A program made the translations under genes and the position numbers. The notes under the pieces were generated by a model that saw only the letters and a program-made list of their open reading frames with translations, was not told where the DNA came from and did not search any database. From Aquidulcibacter paucihalophilus (GTDB taxonomy: Bacteria; Pseudomonadota; Alphaproteobacteria; Caulobacterales; Aquidulcibacteraceae), in assembly GCF_002105465.1 (NCBI RefSeq), contig NZ_NCSQ01000012.1, positions 1 to 43,973 on the forward strand: a stretch of 43,973 nt of DNA, given 5' to 3'. Below, in pieces: positions 23,432 to 32,143 of the stretch. Numbering within the stretch: position 1 is the stretch's first letter; each line of letters begins with the position of its first letter.

Positions 23432-25237
23432 TCAGCCGGCCAAAGCATCCATTTCGGGTTCAAACAAAACGTCCGATCCTGCGGTGACCGAAGCCAAGAG
23501 GCCCGGCACTTGCGCCAGCACGTTTTCGGCAAAAAAGCCTGCAAGCGAGATGCGCGCTGTCATATAGGCTGCATCGCCTGACTTGGCCTTAAGGTGGCCA
23601 AGAGCCGCCAGCGCGCCTTTTGCCAATGTCCAGCCACCGGTAACGTCGCCAGCAAGTTTCAAGAAGGGCGTTGCCCCGGCCAAAGCATCGCGCTTAGCAT
23701 TGCCAGATTGGGCGCGGATCAGCCAATTGGCGGCATCAGAGAAAATATCGACGGCTTCGCTCAACCGCTTGCCAATCCATTTAACTTGCTCATTGCCGGC
23801 TTGCTCGCAAGCCAGGGCCGTCGCGCGCATTTCTTCGATCAAAGCGGCAATGGGTGCGCCGCCATCCATCGTCAGCTTACGGCTAACCAAATCAATGGCT
23901 TGGATGCCATTAGTGCCCTCATAAATCGCAGCAATCCGGGCATCACGGTAAAATTGGGCGGCACCGCCTTCTTCGACAAAGCCCATGCCGCCATGAATTT
24001 GCACACCCAAGGAAGCCACTTCCACCCCCATATCGGTGGACCAGCCTTTGGCGATGGGGGTCAATAATTCCTCACGAGCTTTGGCAAGTTTCCGCGCTTC
24101 GGGGGTTGGCCCCAGTTGGGAAACATCTGCGGCCAAAGCCGTCATGTGGCAGATAGAGCGGGCGGCAGAGACTTTCGCCTTCATCGTCATCAACATGCGG
24201 CGAACATCGGCATGGTGGAAGATCGGGCTGGGCCCCGCCTCGGTCCAACCCTCCGCACGACCTTGTTTGCGGTCCATCGCATACGCATAGGCCTTTTGGA
24301 ACGCGGCATCGGCGATCGCGACGCCTTGTAAGCCCACATTGAGGCGCGCCGAATTCATCATGGTGAACATATAGCTCAAGCCCTTATTGGGCTCTCCGAT
24401 GATCCACCCGATTGCCCCACCCTGATCCCCATAGGACATGGTGCAGGTAGGAGAGGCATGAATACCCATTTTGTGCTCAAGCCCGATACAGCGCACATCA
24501 TTCTGGATACCGGGATTGCCGTCTGAATCGGGGATAAATTTCGGCACGAGGAAAAGCGAAATGCCCTTTACGCCCGCGGGCGCATCGGGCAGGCGCGCCA
24601 GAACCAGATGGACGATATTCTCGGCCATCTCATGCTCACCCCAAGTGATGTAAATCTTCTGGCCGAAAATCTTATACGTGCCATCCTCCTGCGGCACAGC
24701 GCGGCTGGTCAGCGCCCCAACATCAGAGCCTGCTTGCGGCTCGGTCAAATTCATCGTGCCAGACCATTGGCCAGTAACCAGCTTGGGCAGATAAAGCGCC
24801 TGCTGTTCGGCGGTGCCGTGGGCCGACAGCGCTTCGACCGCCCCCAAAGTCAGCATCGGGCAAAGCCCAAAACTCATATTCGCGGCATGCACCATTTCAT
24901 GCACGGCCAAAGCCACGCCTTTGGGCAGGCCCATTCCACCAATCGCCGGATCAAACGGCACCGACAGCCAGGCACCTTCAACAAATTGCTGATAGGCTTC
25001 GGCAAAACCTTCTGGTGAAACCACCGTCCCATCGGCCTGAAGCTGGGTGCCCGCCCGATCCCCGGGCGCATTGAGTGGGGCCAAAACATCGCTGGCAAGC
25101 TTGCCCGCCTCTACCAAGATTTGCTCAACCAGATCCGAGCTCGCCTCTACAAACATGCCCTGTTCGCGCAAGGCCGAAAGCCCAGCAATCTCTTCCAGCG
25201 AAAAGCGGATGTCGCGAACGGGGGCAGTATAGGTCAT
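23432..25237 (-). CDS. Acyl-CoA dehydrogenase, DmdC-like
   Basis: This 601-residue flavoprotein is an acyl-CoA dehydrogenase of the long subgroup that includes 3-methylmercaptopropionyl-CoA dehydrogenase (DmdC). Visible segments are the N-terminal MTYTAPVRDIRFSLEEI, GTMNLTEPQAGSDVGAL (FAD/substrate region), KIYITWGEHE, EHKMGIHASPTC, MMNSARLNVGLQGVA, QIHGGMGFVEE, and a C-terminal extension of about 130 residues as in the subgroup. It oxidises an acyl-CoA to the enoyl-CoA and passes electrons to ETF. DMSP breakdown cannot be claimed, because many DmdC-like enzymes act on ordinary fatty acyl-CoAs and no dmd gene is nearby. It converges on cheR. Confidence 0.85.
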   Translation of the reverse strand: MTYTAPVRDIRFSLEEIAGLSALREQGMFVEASSDLVEQILVEAGKLASDVLAPLNAPGDRAGTQLQADGTVVSPEGFAEAYQQFVEGAWLSVPFDPAIGGMGLPKGVALAVHEMVHAANMSFGLCPMLTLGAVEALSAHGTAEQQALYLPKLVTGQWSGTMNLTEPQAGSDVGALTSRAVPQEDGTYKIFGQKIYITWGEHEMAENIVHLVLARLPDAPAGVKGISLFLVPKFIPDSDGNPGIQNDVRCIGLEHKMGIHASPTCTMSYGDQGGAIGWIIGEPNKGLSYMFTMMNSARLNVGLQGVAIADAAFQKAYAYAMDRKQGRAEGWTEAGPSPIFHHADVRRMLMTMKAKVSAARSICHMTALAADVSQLGPTPEARKLAKAREELLTPIAKGWSTDMGVEVASLGVQIHGGMGFVEEGGAAQFYRDARIAAIYEGTNGIQAIDLVSRKLTMDGGAPIAALIEEMRATALACEQAGNEQVKWIGKRLSEAVDIFSDAANWLIRAQSGNAKRDALAGATPFLKLAGDVTGGWTLAKGALAALGHLKAKSGDAAYMTARISLAGFFAENVLAQVPGLLASVTAGSDVLFEPEMDALAG

Positions 25238-25425
25238 GGAACGTTTTCCCAGAGGCGGTTGTTAGCTACTCAGTGACGAACTTCATCAATCCAAGCAACG
25301 GACTGTTTCAGATATTTTGGGTTTTGCCACTCGGCAAGACTGCCGATACGCACTATCTAACGCAGTGTCAGACGGTTTGCCATGATGCAAGCTGACCAAG
25401 ACAATCAGCTAAAAGGACATTTGAC

Positions 25426-26064
25426 ATGCGTCGCACGTTTATTCTCGCACTCGCCGCCCCTGCCACTTTGCTCGCCTTCGCCGCCATGACGGCGACTGCT
25501 GCGACACCAGCCCCAGACGCAGCAAGAGCTGCCAATCTCGCGGCACAGCCTGCTGGCATTTATGAAGTTGAACCCACCCATACGTCGGTCCACTGGCGCC
25601 TCGATCACAGCGGCCTGTCGACCTATACGGCCCGCTTTGACAAGATTTCGGGTACCATTAACTTCAACCCACAAAACCCAACTGCATCGAGCGCTGACAT
25701 TACGATTGATGCGACCTCGGTGAATACGGGTCTACCCAAGTTTGACGCGGAAATCGCCAAGCAAGTCTTCAAGGCCGAGACAAACCCCACCATCACCTTC
25801 AAATCCACCAAGCTGACCGCCACCTCTGCCACCACGGGCACGATGACCGGCGATTTGACTGTTGCTGGCGTAACCAAGCCAGTTACTTTGAACGTGAAAT
25901 ACAACACCGGCCGCAAGAGCCCCTTCCGCGGTGTTCAAAATGTGGGCTTCTCTGCGACTGGCTCTATTAAACGTTCCGAATGGGGCATGAACAACTGGAT
26001 TAATTTTGGAATTGGTGATCAAGTAGATCTGATCATCGAAGCTGAGTTTCTGAAGAAGGACTAA
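25426..26064 (+). CDS. YceI-family periplasmic protein (first copy)
   Basis: The 212-residue product begins with a signal peptide (MRRTFILALAAPA, cut near ATAATPA). The mature part is a YceI lipocalin-like barrel: YEVEPTHTSVHWRLDHSGLSTY, FDKISGTINF, FKAETNPTITFKSTKL, GDLTVAGVTKPVTLNV, VGFSATGSIKRSEWGMN and DQVDLIIEAEFLKK. YceI proteins bind long isoprenoid lipids such as ubiquinone or polyprenyl chains in the periplasm. AAAAGGACA upstream gives a good ribosome site. It leads an operon with a cytochrome b561 (three-base gap) and a second YceI, which supports a role in quinone or isoprenoid redox chemistry; that role is inference. Confidence 0.9.
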   Translation: MRRTFILALAAPATLLAFAAMTATAATPAPDAARAANLAAQPAGIYEVEPTHTSVHWRLDHSGLSTYTARFDKISGTINFNPQNPTASSADITIDATSVNTGLPKFDAEIAKQVFKAETNPTITFKSTKLTATSATTGTMTGDLTVAGVTKPVTLNVKYNTGRKSPFRGVQNVGFSATGSIKRSEWGMNNWINFGIGDQVDLIIEAEFLKKD

Positions 26065-26067
26065 ATC

Positions 26068-26652
26068 ATGGCGGGCGAGACTTGGTCAGGGGCTAAAGAA
26101 AGCCAATCCTACACAATTGTGGCCATCGTGTTGCACTGGGTGATCGCTGCGGCAATCCTGGTGCAAATCTTGGGTGGCTGGGCGATGGAAGACCTCAAAG
26201 GCCCTGAAAAGTTTGAGGCTTTCCAAGTACATAAGAGTGCAGGTCTGACCATTCTCTTGCTCTCGCTATTTCGTCTGTTTTGGCGGCTTGCCAATCCCCC
26301 ACCCCCTCTGCCGGAAGGTATGAAGGGGTGGGAAGTCGCCGCCGCCAAGTTCACCCACATCGCCCTTTATGCCTTAATGATTGGCATTCCTTTGGGTGGG
26401 TGGGTGATTATCTCCACCTCACCTTACAATATCGCGACCCATTGGTGGGGCTTGTTTGAGTGGCCCCGCTTGCCTTTAGCGGATCTGCCTTTCCGCAAGG
26501 AACTGAACGAAATGGCCAAAGCGGGCCATAGTGTGGCTGCGTGGGGGGTGATTGTTCTGTTTGTCATCCATGTGGGTGCCGCACTCAAACATATGTTTAT
26601 CAATGAAGATGATGTGATGGCCCGCATGCTCCCCTTTATGCGGCCGAAATAA
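26068..26652 (+). CDS. Cytochrome b561 family protein
   Basis: This 194-residue protein is a four-helix di-heme cytochrome b561 of the bacterial CybB/YceJ type. Helices lie near residues 17-38, 56-75, 95-117 and 155-175. Candidate heme histidines are His23 (LHWVIAAAI), His55 (QVHKSAG), His154 (GHSVAAWG) and His168 (VIHVGAALKH). It should sit in the cytoplasmic membrane and move electrons between quinone and periplasmic partners. It is flanked on both sides by YceI genes. In E. coli yceJ and yceI are likewise paired; the two-YceI sandwich is the difference here. Confidence 0.9.
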   Translation: MAGETWSGAKESQSYTIVAIVLHWVIAAAILVQILGGWAMEDLKGPEKFEAFQVHKSAGLTILLLSLFRLFWRLANPPPPLPEGMKGWEVAAAKFTHIALYALMIGIPLGGWVIISTSPYNIATHWWGLFEWPRLPLADLPFRKELNEMAKAGHSVAAWGVIVLFVIHVGAALKHMFINEDDVMARMLPFMRPK

Positions 26653-26667
26653 GCAAGGAACAAACCC

Positions 26668-27276
26668 ATGTTAAAGGTTCTCACGGTCGCCAGTGTGGCG
26701 CTCGCAGCCTTAAGTGTGCCCCTTAGTTTCGCCGACGCGCAACCAGCCAAGAAGGCACCCGCCAGCAAAGCAGCGGCAGCAGCCGGTTGGACGATTGATC
26801 CCCGCCAGAGCCGCATTGCCTTTTCCACCAAATGGGCCGGCAATGCCGTCAATGGTACCTTCCGTCAGTGGTCGGGCGACATTAAGTTTGATCCCACTAA
26901 TTTGGCCGGCAGCCAAGCCGTAATCACGATCATGACGGGCAGCGCTTTGACCGGCGTGAAAGAGCCCGATGATAATCTGGCTACGGCGGATTGGTTTGAC
27001 GCGCGCAAATTCCCCACCGCCCGCTATGTCACCCAATCGATCCGCTCTGTGGGGCCAGGCCGGTATGTTGCCGATGGCATCTTAACCGTCAAAGGTATGA
27101 ATTACCGGGTTCCCTTACCCTTTACCGTCGCGATTTCAGGCAATGTCGCCACCATGTCTGGCCAGGTCAAACTAGACCGTATGGCGTTGAAACTGGGCCT
27201 TGAGTCTGATGCGAGTGCTGAATGGGTTGCGCGCGAAACAGTCGTCAATGTCGCTGTGCGCGCTACACGGAAATAG
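26668..27276 (+). CDS. YceI-family periplasmic protein (second copy)
   Basis: This 202-residue protein has a signal peptide (MLKVLTVASVALAALS, cut near ADAQP) and a YceI barrel: WTIDPRQSRIAFSTKWAGNAVNG, FRQWSGDIKFDP, DWFDARKFPTARYVTQSI, ILTVKGMNYRVPLPF and VKLDRMALKLGLE. It is clearly diverged from the first YceI copy, so the two are not a recent duplication. It follows the cytochrome gene by 15 bases. The WFD-x-x-KFPTA segment is characteristic of the YceI group that travels with cytochrome b561. A lipid-carrier role is expected from the family. Confidence 0.88.
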   Translation: MLKVLTVASVALAALSVPLSFADAQPAKKAPASKAAAAAGWTIDPRQSRIAFSTKWAGNAVNGTFRQWSGDIKFDPTNLAGSQAVITIMTGSALTGVKEPDDNLATADWFDARKFPTARYVTQSIRSVGPGRYVADGILTVKGMNYRVPLPFTVAISGNVATMSGQVKLDRMALKLGLESDASAEWVARETVVNVAVRATRK

Positions 27277-27281
27277 CCAAG

Positions 27282-27312
27282 AAAAAAGGCTGGAGCCCGA
27301 GAGCTCCAGCCT
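27282..27312 (-). terminator. Terminator of the NTF2-like gene
   Basis: GGCTGGAGC (27288-27296) pairs with GCTCCAGCC (27303-27311) and, read on the minus strand, is followed by six T residues. It sits between two convergent genes, about 30 bases past the leftward gene; for the rightward YceI gene it provides a stem without a T-run. Confidence 0.75.
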
Positions 27313-27338
27313 CACCTTGTTGACCCACCAAGCCAAAC

Positions 27339-27827
27339 TTACTTGGTTGGCTCTGGCATCATTGACGAATGCAAGTGGTAGATTTTCCACGCACCGTTTT
27401 CAATCTTGTAAATGAAGGAATAGCGTGCCTTCACCACGGTCACGGCTTTGGTTTCTGGGTTCGTCAACGCCACATCCCAAGTGCCCAAACGGGTTGCAAT
27501 GTTACAGCCAACTTGCACGGTGCTGGTCTGGATGGTGCCGACTGGGCTGTTCTTCAAGAAACCAACGAAATAATCGTTGATTGCTTCTGGCGTGGTGCGT
27601 GGGGTGTTGGAGACGGTTGCCAACAAGACAGCGTCCTTGGCGAACAAGGGGGTCACTTTGGCTGGGTCTTTGGTTGCCCAGGCCGCGTTGAATTGCGAGA
27701 ACAGACCCTCAACTTGGGCTGGGGTCGCAGCAGCGCACTTCATTTTACCATCGCGGGCCTGCGCAGGCGCTGCAGCGGCCAACACGGCGACGGATGTTAA
27801 GGCGGCTAGGTAAGCGATACTTTTCAT
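27339..27827 (-). CDS. Secreted NTF2-like (SgcJ/SnoaL-type) protein
   Basis: This protein of 162 residues has a signal peptide (MKSIAYLAALTSVAVLA, cut near AQARDG) and an NTF2/SnoaL-like cone fold of the SgcJ/EcaC group: VEGLFSQFNAAWATKDPAKVTPLFAKDAVLL, a central YFVGFLKNSP, VTVVKARYSFIYKIENGAWKIYHLHSS at the end. These domains serve as small-molecule binding pockets or enzymes and their activity cannot be read from the fold. ATG 27827 is preferred over the further upstream start because GGAGG lies eight bases upstream. Two cysteines in the mature chain could form a disulfide. Function unknown. Confidence 0.78.
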   Translation of the reverse strand: MKSIAYLAALTSVAVLAAAAPAQARDGKMKCAAATPAQVEGLFSQFNAAWATKDPAKVTPLFAKDAVLLATVSNTPRTTPEAINDYFVGFLKNSPVGTIQTSTVQVGCNIATRLGTWDVALTNPETKAVTVVKARYSFIYKIENGAWKIYHLHSSMMPEPTK

Positions 27828-27992
27828 GATGACGACCTCCATTCAGTGCTGTCGGGCTGCATATGTCGGCGGCAGACAGGTGTCACAAGGTCGGTTTAAT
27901 CAAATTGATGTGAGCGTTACCTTTTCGTGAACGATAAATTGGCGCTGCGTCGGCTTTTTGACTTTTGAGCTCAAGCTGTCACAGGACAGGCC

Positions 27993-28934
27993 ATGGAACA
28001 GACGCCTTTGGAACCCGCAGCTTCAGCCGCCGCCGCCCTCGCGCGCGGTGATTTGGTGGGCCTACCAACCGAGACCGTCTATGGACTAGGCGCCGACGCT
28101 ACCCAGCCTGAAGCCGTGGCCAAGATTTACGCTGCCAAGGGTCGCCCGCATTTCAATCCACTGATCTCCCATGTGGCAAGCCTTGAAGCGGCAGAAGCGC
28201 TGGGGGTTTTTTCCCCGCTTGCCCGAAAGATGGCGCATGCTTTTTGGCCCGGACCTTTGAGCCTTGTGGTGCCGAGACAGCGTGATTGTGCGGTGTGCGA
28301 TCTGGCATGTGCGGGCCTTGATACCCTTGCCCTGCGGGTGCCATCGCATCCTTTGATGCAAGAGGTCCTGCGCGCCTTTGGTAAGCCTGTGGCTGCCCCT
28401 TCGGCCAATATTTCTGGCAGGCCCTCTCCCACAACTGCCGATCATGTGCGCGCGGAATTTGGCGATAAGCTGGCTTTGGTGCTGGATGGCGGGCCCAGTG
28501 CCGTGGGGCTTGAAAGCGCAGTCGTGGCGGTATCGGGAGATCAAGCAACTCTGTTGCGTCTGGGCGGTCTGACGCGGGAAGCGTTAGAAGCGGTTGTAGG
28601 CCCACTTCTGACCGCTGACGCTTCAGCCAAAGCGGCCCCCGCCTCCCCCGGCATGATCTTGCGTCACTATGCGCCACAGGCACCGGTTCGCTTGAATGCA
28701 ACCAGCGCTCAACCGGGCGAGGTCATGATCGGCTTTGGTTCGGGCTATGAAGGGGCAGCCTTCAACCTGTCGCCTACCGGAGAACTTACCGAAGCGGCGG
28801 CGAACTTGTTTGCCATGCTGCGCGCCGCCGACGCCCTAAGCCCCGCAGCCATTGTGATCGCCCCCGTCCCCAAGACAGGCCTTGGCGAGGCGATTGCCGA
28901 CCGGCTGGCCCGCGCTGCAGACCGCTCATGCTGA
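27993..28934 (+). CDS. Threonylcarbamoyl-AMP synthase, Sua5 type
   Basis: This enzyme makes threonylcarbamoyl-AMP from threonine, bicarbonate and ATP, for the t6A modification of ANN-decoding tRNAs. The 313-residue product has the YrdC domain (about 10-200) with GLPTETVYGLGADA, Lys49 and Arg51 in IYAAKGRPHFNPL, and APSANISGRPSPT. A linker SPGMILRHYAPQAPVRL leads to the C-terminal Sua5 domain. It is thus the long Sua5 form rather than the short TsaC (either symbol is used). It is upstream of the aminotransferase gene with an 84-base gap. The function is essential in most bacteria. Confidence 0.92.
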   Translation: MEQTPLEPAASAAAALARGDLVGLPTETVYGLGADATQPEAVAKIYAAKGRPHFNPLISHVASLEAAEALGVFSPLARKMAHAFWPGPLSLVVPRQRDCAVCDLACAGLDTLALRVPSHPLMQEVLRAFGKPVAAPSANISGRPSPTTADHVRAEFGDKLALVLDGGPSAVGLESAVVAVSGDQATLLRLGGLTREALEAVVGPLLTADASAKAAPASPGMILRHYAPQAPVRLNATSAQPGEVMIGFGSGYEGAAFNLSPTGELTEAAANLFAMLRAADALSPAAIVIAPVPKTGLGEAIADRLARAADRSC

Positions 28935-30224
<1,290 letters not shown>

Positions 30225-30637
30225 GAAAAATCTGGCGCTTACCCCGCAAGCCAAAGGGGCGAAAATGGGGGTTTTGCACACACGACGCGAACCAAATTCG
30301 GGTTAGAAGGCAAACGGCCGCTTGCCCAAATATCCGCTTTCTCAAAGCTGGAGAACCACCCTTCGACCTGCCCGCCGACGTGCACACGGATTGGCCTTGC
30401 CGCAGTAGGTGGCCTTGGCGGATTGGTGTCCTACGCCTTGATTTCGGCGTCAGGCAGGTACAGCCAGAATTGCCCAGCTACTCCATTTAGTGCGGCGTAA
30501 GCTGCCCGATTGCATCCATCGGTCAAGCCGAGAAACAAATCAGTGCCTTGGGCTAATCAAAGATTAGCTTGGGTGCTGTCGGCGTAACTGTCCTCCTGCA
30601 AACTTCCCTTCCTAGCCTGTTCAGGCTAAGAGCAGCC
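30225..30637. other. Non-coding stretch with a palindrome at its right end
   Basis: I see no credible gene in these 413 bases. Short frames on both strands lack family similarity and ribosome sites. An upstream in-frame extension of the next gene from 30569 lacks similarity as well. The only structure noticed is the palindrome at 30613-30628. Confidence 0.55.
30613..30628. promoter_or_regulatory. Perfect 16-base palindrome before the oxygenase gene
   Basis: TAGCCTG (30613-30619) and CAGGCTA (30622-30628) flank TT, ending nine bases before the ATG at 30638. It may be an operator or an RNA hairpin that blocks the ribosome site. The symmetry is visible; the role is inference. Confidence 0.4.
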
Positions 30638-31258
30638 ATGGCTCAGACCCTCTCTCTTTTCGCCACGCGACTATATCGTGCACCCCTAGGGGGGGGCGCG
30701 CCAGACGGGTTGCGGCAAGACTTGGCTGAAGCTTGCGATATGCTGGAGCAAGAGGATGCAGCCGGGCGGCGTTGGTGTCGCGAGAACGGCTATAAGGGCT
30801 ATACCTCCTATGCCTCGCTCCATGATTTGCCGACCCGGATCAGTGCCTTTGGCGAGCTCAAGCGTCTGCTCGACAAGCATGCTGCGGCCTTTGCGAAGGA
30901 GGTTGGCTTTGATTTGGCCGGTGGCAAGGTGAAGCTTGATAGCCTCTGGGTCAATGTACTGCCACCGGGCGGGGTCCATACCGGCCATATCCACCCCCAC
31001 AGCGTCATATCAGGGACCTTCTATGTCACGCTGCCAGATGGGGCGTCAGCTCTCAAGCTCGAAGACCCACGTCTTGCGATGATGATGGCCGCCCCAACCC
31101 GCTTGCCCGAAGCGGCCCAAGACTTACAACCCTTTGTGTTTCTGACCCCGCAAATTGGCGAAGTGATTTTGTGGGAGAGTTGGTTGCGCCACGAAGTGGT
31201 GCTTAATCGGGCGAAGTCTAAGCGGGTGTCGATCAGTTTCAATTATGCGTGGGTCTAG
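30638..31258 (+). CDS. 2OG-Fe(II) oxygenase-like protein (TIGR02466 type)
   Basis: This 206-residue protein belongs to the putative 2-oxoglutarate/Fe(II) oxygenases known as TIGR02466. The double-stranded beta-helix core shows VNVLPPGGVHTGHIHPHSVISGTFYV around residues 105-130, including the iron-binding His119 region, then ILWESWLRHEVVLN with His185 and a distal Arg196 for 2-oxoglutarate, ending VSISFNYAWV. The substrate of the family is not known. ATG 30638 is used because family similarity starts there and GC-rich upstream residues do not fit. Only nine bases separate its stop from arfB, so the two are probably co-transcribed. A frame-internal start elsewhere is less likely. Confidence 0.78.
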   Translation: MAQTLSLFATRLYRAPLGGGAPDGLRQDLAEACDMLEQEDAAGRRWCRENGYKGYTSYASLHDLPTRISAFGELKRLLDKHAAAFAKEVGFDLAGGKVKLDSLWVNVLPPGGVHTGHIHPHSVISGTFYVTLPDGASALKLEDPRLAMMMAAPTRLPEAAQDLQPFVFLTPQIGEVILWESWLRHEVVLNRAKSKRVSISFNYAWV

Positions 31259-31267
31259 GGTCTGCCG

Positions 31268-31687
31268 ATGACCCCACCGACGCTTTATCCCTTTGATGAG
31301 GACGAAATCAGCGAGAGCTTTGTGCGCGCTTCTGGCCCCGGCGGCCAAAATGTCAATAAGGTTTCCACGGCCGTTGAATTGCGCTTTGATGCGGCGGCGA
31401 GCTTGTCTTTCCCAGAAGAGGTGCGCGACCGCCTGATCCAGCTTGCAGGATCACGGGCAACCAAGGATGGGGTCATCATACTCTTGGCCCAGACTTTTCG
31501 CACCCAAGAGCGCAACCGCCAAGATGCGCGCGAACGGCTGCAAAGCCTGATTAATCGCGCCAGTGTGCCACCTCCCCCGCCCCGCAAAAAGACCCGGCCA
31601 AGCCGTGCGGCGCGCGAGAAACGTCTAGAAGGCAAGGCCATTCGCAGCACGGTCAAAAAGCTGCGAGGCCGGGTGGGCGAGGACTAA
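31268..31687 (+). CDS. arfB: Peptidyl-tRNA hydrolase ArfB (ribosome rescue)
   Basis: ArfB (YaeJ) frees ribosomes stalled at the end of truncated mRNAs by hydrolysing the peptidyl-tRNA. The 139-residue product has the release-factor motif in ASGPGGQNVNKVSTAVELRFD with GGQ at residues 25-27, and a basic C-terminal tail (about residues 98-135, rich in Arg and Lys) that enters the empty mRNA channel. Length is normal. It is downstream of, and close to, the 2OG oxygenase gene. It converges on the cold-shock gene. The small size and the lack of a codon-recognition domain rule out RF1 or RF2. Confidence 0.92.
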   Translation: MTPPTLYPFDEDEISESFVRASGPGGQNVNKVSTAVELRFDAAASLSFPEEVRDRLIQLAGSRATKDGVIILLAQTFRTQERNRQDARERLQSLINRASVPPPPPRKKTRPSRAAREKRLEGKAIRSTVKKLRGRVGED

Positions 31688-31699
31688 GCTTCAGCCAGC

Positions 31700-31728
31700 A
31701 AAAAGGGCAGAGACTCAAGTCCCTGCCC
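31700..31728 (-). terminator. Terminator of the cold-shock gene
   Basis: GGGCAGAGACT (31705-31715) and AGTCCCTGCCC (31718-31728) pair with one mismatch; read on the minus strand the stem is followed by four T residues and further T/G. It lies about 25 bases past the cold-shock gene stop and also just beyond arfB. Confidence 0.7.
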
Positions 31729-31752
31729 CTAAAATGTGACAATGCAAATCGA

Positions 31753-31956
31753 TTAGATCAATTGCAATTCAGTCGCAGCGGTCTTACCACGCTCAGTCTT
31801 CAGCTCATAGCTGACTTTTTGGCCGTCATTGAGGCCGTTCAAGCCAGATTGCTCAACCGCGCTGATGTGCACGAACACGTCGCCGCCGCCTGCATCAGGT
31901 TGAATAAAGCCATAGCCCTTGGTTGCGTTGAACCACTTAACAACTCCGGTCGCCAT
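31753..31956 (-). CDS. Cold-shock protein (CspA family)
   Basis: This 67-residue protein is a single cold-shock domain: MATGVVKWFNATKGYGFIQP with RNP1 (KGYGFI) and DVFVHISAV as RNP2, closing with VSYELKTERGKTAATEL. Such proteins bind single-stranded RNA and melt secondary structure. ATG 31956 is chosen because it matches the family's N-terminus and has AGGG upstream; an upstream in-frame extension of 16 residues is unlike the family. The long region before the gene (31957-32143) may hold a structured 5' leader as in many csp genes. Which physiological condition induces it is unknown. Confidence 0.92.
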   Translation of the reverse strand: MATGVVKWFNATKGYGFIQPDAGGGDVFVHISAVEQSGLNGLNDGQKVSYELKTERGKTAATELQLI

Positions 31957-32143
31957 TGTGGGACCCTTTCTCATAGTTTGGCCGCTTCGCATGCTTACAG
32001 CCATAGTGACCGTGCGTTATCCGGCACAGCATTCGGCGTCTTAGAACAATGGAAGCACGCATGGACTTGTTGCAAAAGCGGGCAAAAAGGACCATGCGAC
32101 GGCAGTACCAGTTTCGTCGATCAGGCGAGTAACTAGCACAGGA

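Noticed and set aside
23432..25237. Calling this gene dmdC and proposing DMSP demethylation
   Set aside because: The subgroup includes many enzymes acting on ordinary acyl-CoAs, and no other dmd gene is in the window.
30225..30637. Degraded gene or pseudogene between the aminotransferase and the oxygenase
   Set aside because: Translation in six frames showed no stretch resembling a family, so I treat it as intergenic.
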